Shown one piece after another: positions 4,633-7,050 of a stretch of DNA of 7,050 nt. The translations under genes and the position numbers were made by a program. The DNA is taken from contig JANTGQ010000066.1 in the NCBI GenBank assembly GCA_024762845.1, positions 1 through 7,050 on the forward strand. The letters are read 5' to 3'. The notes beneath the pieces are model-generated. The model saw nothing but the letters and a program-made list of their open reading frames with translations, made no database searches and was not told the DNA's origin. The stretch's first letter is position 1, and every line of letters begins with the position of its first letter. The stretch comes from Nitratifractor sp. (GTDB taxonomy: Bacteria; Campylobacterota; Campylobacteria; Campylobacterales; Sulfurovaceae).

Positions 4633-4654
4633 CTATATCTTTTCAGAGATAGCT
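4631..4654. terminator. Shared hairpin across the mqnA and malic enzyme stop codons
   Basis: AGCTATATCT-TTTC-AGAGATAGCT forms a 10-position stem with one mismatch. Read on the minus strand the loop is GAAA, a GNRA tetraloop. It contains part of the mqnA TAG and the whole malic enzyme TAG. Neither side has a strong U-run, so it may be a weak bidirectional terminator or a stabilising 3' end. Confidence 0.4.
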
Positions 4655-5916
4655 TTAATGTGCTCTACGTAACGCTCTTTTATAAAGCTTCTTACACGTG
4701 CAACACCATCATCTACCGCAGCCTGTGCAACTGCCGGGGCTACATACTCCATTACACGCTTATCAAACGGAGATGGAATAATATACTCTGAACCAAAACT
4801 CATATCCTCTCTACTATGTGCACTTTTTACATACGAAGGTACATCCTCTCTTGCCAGCCCTGCTAAAGCTTTTGCTGCTGCCATTTTCATATTTTCAGTA
4901 ATATGTGAAGCGCGTACGTCAAGAGCGCCTCTAAAGATATTTGGAAATCCCAATACATTATTTACCTGGTTTGGATAATCACTTCTACCAGTACCAATTA
5001 TTACATCCGGTCGAACATCTTTTGCAAGATCTGGCAAAATTTCAGGGTCTGGGTTGGCACAGGCAAATATTATTGGATCAGTAGCCATAGTGCTTACCAT
5101 CTCTTGGCTAATAACATCACCTTTGCTTAAACCCAACACCATATCTGCGCCTTTTATTGCATCTTCCATAGTTACACACTCATCTACAACAAACTCCTCT
5201 TTAAACTTGTTTAAATCTGTGCGCGATTTACAAATAAGACCCTTAGAGTCAAACATATATATATTTTTCACCCCTAACTTTCTATACATATTTGCGCTTG
5301 CTATTGCAGAAGCACCGGCACCAATAACAACAACTTTAATCTCTTCTGCCTTTTTATTCGACATCTCTAAAACATTAATAAGCCCTGCCGTTGTAATAAC
5401 AGCAGTACCGTGCTGATCGTCGTGAAAAACTGGAACATCACAGATATCTTTTAACCTGCGCTCTATCTCAAAACACTCAGGCGCTTTAATATCCTCTAGG
5501 TTTATCCCGCCAAAACTATCTGCAATGGCAGCAACTGTGTTGATAATTGTCTCCGTATCTTTAGAGTTTATCTCGATATCCACAGCATCAATATTGGCAA
5601 ACTTTTTAAAGAGAACAGCTTTGCCCTCCATTACAGGTTTTGAACCCATTGCACCAATATCTCCCAATCCAAGTACAGCTGTACCGTTACTGATAACTGC
5701 AACCAAATTACCCTTGTTGGTAAACTCATAGACCTTCTCGGGATTCTTCTCTATCTCCAAACATGGGTAGGCAACCCCCGGGCTGTATGCCATAGAGAGT
5801 TCATGCGCAGTATTACATGGTTTTGTAATCAAAGTTCCTGTTTTTCCATTACTATCTAATATATCTTTAGCAGTGTGGTACTCCAGAGACTCTTTTGCAA
5901 ATGTTTTATAGACCAT
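4633..5916 (-). CDS. maeB: Malic enzyme, short form (oxaloacetate-decarboxylating malate dehydrogenase)
   Basis: This enzyme converts malate and NAD(P)+ to pyruvate, CO2 and NAD(P)H, linking the citric acid cycle to gluconeogenic precursors and reductant. Its 427 residues match the malic domain plus NAD(P)-binding domain only. The phosphotransacetylase-like C-terminal half of E. coli MaeB (about 760 residues) is absent, as in many short bacterial forms. Motifs are YSPGVAYPC (44-52), NGTAVLGLGDIGAMGSKPVM (77-96, with the conserved lysine at 93), APECFEIE (145-152), the metal-site segment FHDDQHGTA (164-172), the dinucleotide loop VIGAGASA (197-204), ANPDPEI (287-293), and TGRSDYPNQ with NVLGFPNIFRGALD (309-333). 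The ATG at 5916 follows AGAAGG about 10 nt upstream. Cofactor preference cannot be settled from sequence by eye. The gene is probably monocistronic behind a TATAAT at 5953-5948. Confidence 0.95.
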   Translation of the reverse strand: MVYKTFAKESLEYHTAKDILDSNGKTGTLITKPCNTAHELSMAYSPGVAYPCLEIEKNPEKVYEFTNKGNLVAVISNGTAVLGLGDIGAMGSKPVMEGKAVLFKKFANIDAVDIEINSKDTETIINTVAAIADSFGGINLEDIKAPECFEIERRLKDICDVPVFHDDQHGTAVITTAGLINVLEMSNKKAEEIKVVVIGAGASAIASANMYRKLGVKNIYMFDSKGLICKSRTDLNKFKEEFVVDECVTMEDAIKGADMVLGLSKGDVISQEMVSTMATDPIIFACANPDPEILPDLAKDVRPDVIIGTGRSDYPNQVNNVLGFPNIFRGALDVRASHITENMKMAAAKALAGLAREDVPSYVKSAHSREDMSFGSEYIIPSPFDKRVMEYVAPAVAQAAVDDGVARVRSFIKERYVEHIKAISEKI

Positions 5917-5940
5917 ATCTTCAACCTTCTTGTAAAAATA

Positions 5941-5956
5941 GAGTGTAATTATACTC
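5941..5956 (-). promoter_or_regulatory. Promoter -10 region of the malic enzyme gene, within a palindrome
   Basis: TATAAT (5953-5948 on the minus strand) lies 31 nt before the ATG. It is centred in GAGTATAATTACACTC, a 16-bp element that is palindromic at 14 positions, so a repressor could cover the -10 box. No -35 consensus is evident. Confidence 0.45.
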
Positions 5957-5998
5957 CTTTTTTATTGCGAAGTATAGATATTATGACCTATTTTTAAT

Positions 5999-6019
5999 AA
6001 GTAACCTTAAGTGTTACCT
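5999..6019 (-). terminator. Weak hairpin at the asnB stop codon
   Basis: On the minus strand AGGTAAC pairs with GTTACTT over 7 bp with one G-U wobble, and the asnB TAA lies in the loop. The following sequence is AT-rich but not a proper U-run, so termination would be weak and some readthrough into the malic enzyme gene is possible. Confidence 0.3.
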
Positions 6020-7050
6020 TTTTTAAGCAGCCAAAGCGAGAGCATATAGAGTGGAAAGAGATGCTGTTTAAACTTACCGCTTTTTGACTTTTGGCTTAAA
6101 AAGTCCAGATGGTCACGCTTAAAGATTCTAAAAATATCATTGGCTTCATAAATCTTCTCTACTCCGCCCTCTTCCAAAATCCACTCTAAAAATGGGTAGT
6201 TTAACCCTTTTTTCTTTCTATTACTAATAGACTCAGGTAAACAACCACTCGCAACCTCTTTTAAAATACTCTTTGGCACCTGGGTATTCAAACGAATCTT
6301 TGGATCTATGCTAAAAATAAGCTCCAACATCTGCTTATCTAAAAATGGGGTACGCACCTCAACACCATTAGCCATACTTACCCTGTCTACCTTAACTAAA
6401 AAGAACTCAGCGAGCTGCACCTTTAAGTCACAGTAGCTATACCAGTCGATAATATCCCTTTGACTTTTTACAAAACGCTCCCAATACTCTTGTAGTGCTT
6501 CAAAATTTTTATTATCACGCTCCTGTAGGCGTAGCAGCATATTTAACTGCCTGTCTGTATAGATTTCGCAGGAGCTTCTAAAGATAGTATCACCGCTGAG
6601 TGCCCGCTTATACCACTCCCACTCTTTGTTCATACTAAAGTTGCTACGTAGATGGTTTTTAAGCCAATTGGCATAGGGCAAGCTCTTTACACTCTCCATC
6701 ATCAGATACTCTTTATAGGTTCGGTAGCCTAAAAATAACTCATCACTTCCGTCACCACTTAAGAGCACTTTTACCCCCTGCTCTTTTGCCTTTTTTATTA
6801 AAAAGTAGAGCGGTATCTGCGCCGGGTCTCCTATTGGGTCGTCGATAAACTCCAGCAATTCATCGAGCGTTGCAAAAAAATCCTCTTTGCTAAAGTTAAA
6901 TGCATAGTGATTAGAGCCAATATGTTCAGAGAGCTCTTTTGCAAATGGACGTTCATCATACTTCTCAAACCCCTCATACCCTATAGAGAATGTATTAATT
7001 GGCTTGGTATGCTGCTTTGCAGCCATAGCAGCAACAAGCGAACTATCCAA
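6007..7050 (-). CDS. asnB: Glutamine-dependent asparagine synthase, C-terminal part
   Basis: The complete enzyme makes asparagine from aspartate, ATP and glutamine-derived ammonia. The 347 residues seen cover the synthetase domain. The N-terminal glutaminase domain (roughly 230-250 residues, with catalytic Cys2) lies beyond the window end, so the first visible codon (TTG, Leu) is internal. The fragment opens with LDSSLVAA, the tail of the SGGxDSS ATP-pyrophosphatase loop. Further motifs are FSIGYE (21-26), DDPIGDPAQIPLYFL (70-84), LSGDGSDELFLGYR (97-110), VDRVSMANGVEVRTPFLD (221-238), and the C-terminal LPESISNRKKKGLNYPFLEW (271-290). SGDGSDELFLGY differs slightly from the usual SGDGGDELFGGY. 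Such variants occur in asparagine-synthase-like amidotransferases of polysaccharide clusters, so the substrate could be a sugar rather than aspartate. Which one is likely depends on genes past the edge. Confidence 0.88.
   Translation of the reverse strand: MDSSLVAAMAAKQHTKPINTFSIGYEGFEKYDERPFAKELSEHIGSNHYAFNFSKEDFFATLDELLEFIDDPIGDPAQIPLYFLIKKAKEQGVKVLLSGDGSDELFLGYRTYKEYLMMESVKSLPYANWLKNHLRSNFSMNKEWEWYKRALSGDTIFRSSCEIYTDRQLNMLLRLQERDNKNFEALQEYWERFVKSQRDIIDWYSYCDLKVQLAEFFLVKVDRVSMANGVEVRTPFLDKQMLELIFSIDPKIRLNTQVPKSILKEVASGCLPESISNRKKKGLNYPFLEWILEEGGVEKIYEANDIFRIFKRDHLDFLSQKSKSGKFKQHLFPLYMLSLWLLKKGNT

Noticed and set aside
5054..5731. Plus-strand open frames opposite the malic enzyme gene
   Set aside because: They are antisense to a well-conserved enzyme and have no independent signals.

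Overview
The window looks like chromosomal housekeeping DNA from a low-GC member of the Campylobacterota (former Epsilonproteobacteria), probably a Sulfurimonas/Sulfurovum-like lineage. The grounds are the tRNA order Thr-Tyr-Gly-Thr directly ahead of tuf, an MqnA gene of the futalosine menaquinone pathway, AT-rich promoters with a good TATAAT but no clear -35 box, and protein sequences of epsilonproteobacterial character. The organism is inferred from family resemblance, not from a database search.

Layout. At 1-125 (minus) lies the first 41 codons of tuf (EF-Tu), cut by the window edge. Upstream of it on the same strand are four tRNA genes, in transcription order Thr(UGU), Tyr(GUA), Gly(UCC), Thr(GGU), spanning 777 to 287. 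The tuf leader holds its own TATAAT and a nested inverted repeat. At 778-1024 is a gene-poor gap with the tRNA promoter and a doubtful micro-ORF.

At 3586 to 1025 (minus) is a tightly packed operon: moaD, moaE, moeA and a helix-turn-helix/S24-peptidase repressor. The junctions are a 1-nt gap, a 4-nt overlap, and a Shine-Dalgarno sequence laid over the moeA stop. MoaD and MoaE are the two subunits of molybdopterin synthase, and MoeA inserts molybdate, so three steps of molybdenum cofactor assembly are co-transcribed with a LexA/CI-type regulator.

A 392-nt AT-rich divergent intergenic region (3587-3978) with a 50-nt hairpin separates this operon from mqnA (plus, GTG start at 3979). mqnA meets a short-form malic enzyme gene (minus, 4633-5916) stop codon to stop codon with no spacer. 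Upstream of the malic enzyme gene, on the same strand, is the C-terminal part of a glutamine-dependent asparagine synthase (6007-7050), whose N-terminal glutaminase domain lies outside the window.

I see no mobile element, CRISPR array, defence system or toxin-antitoxin pair. The points most worth a second look are the S24 repressor embedded in the Moco operon, several structured leaders and intergenic hairpins, and a micro-ORF behind a canonical -1 slippery heptamer. None of these is shown to be a new system.
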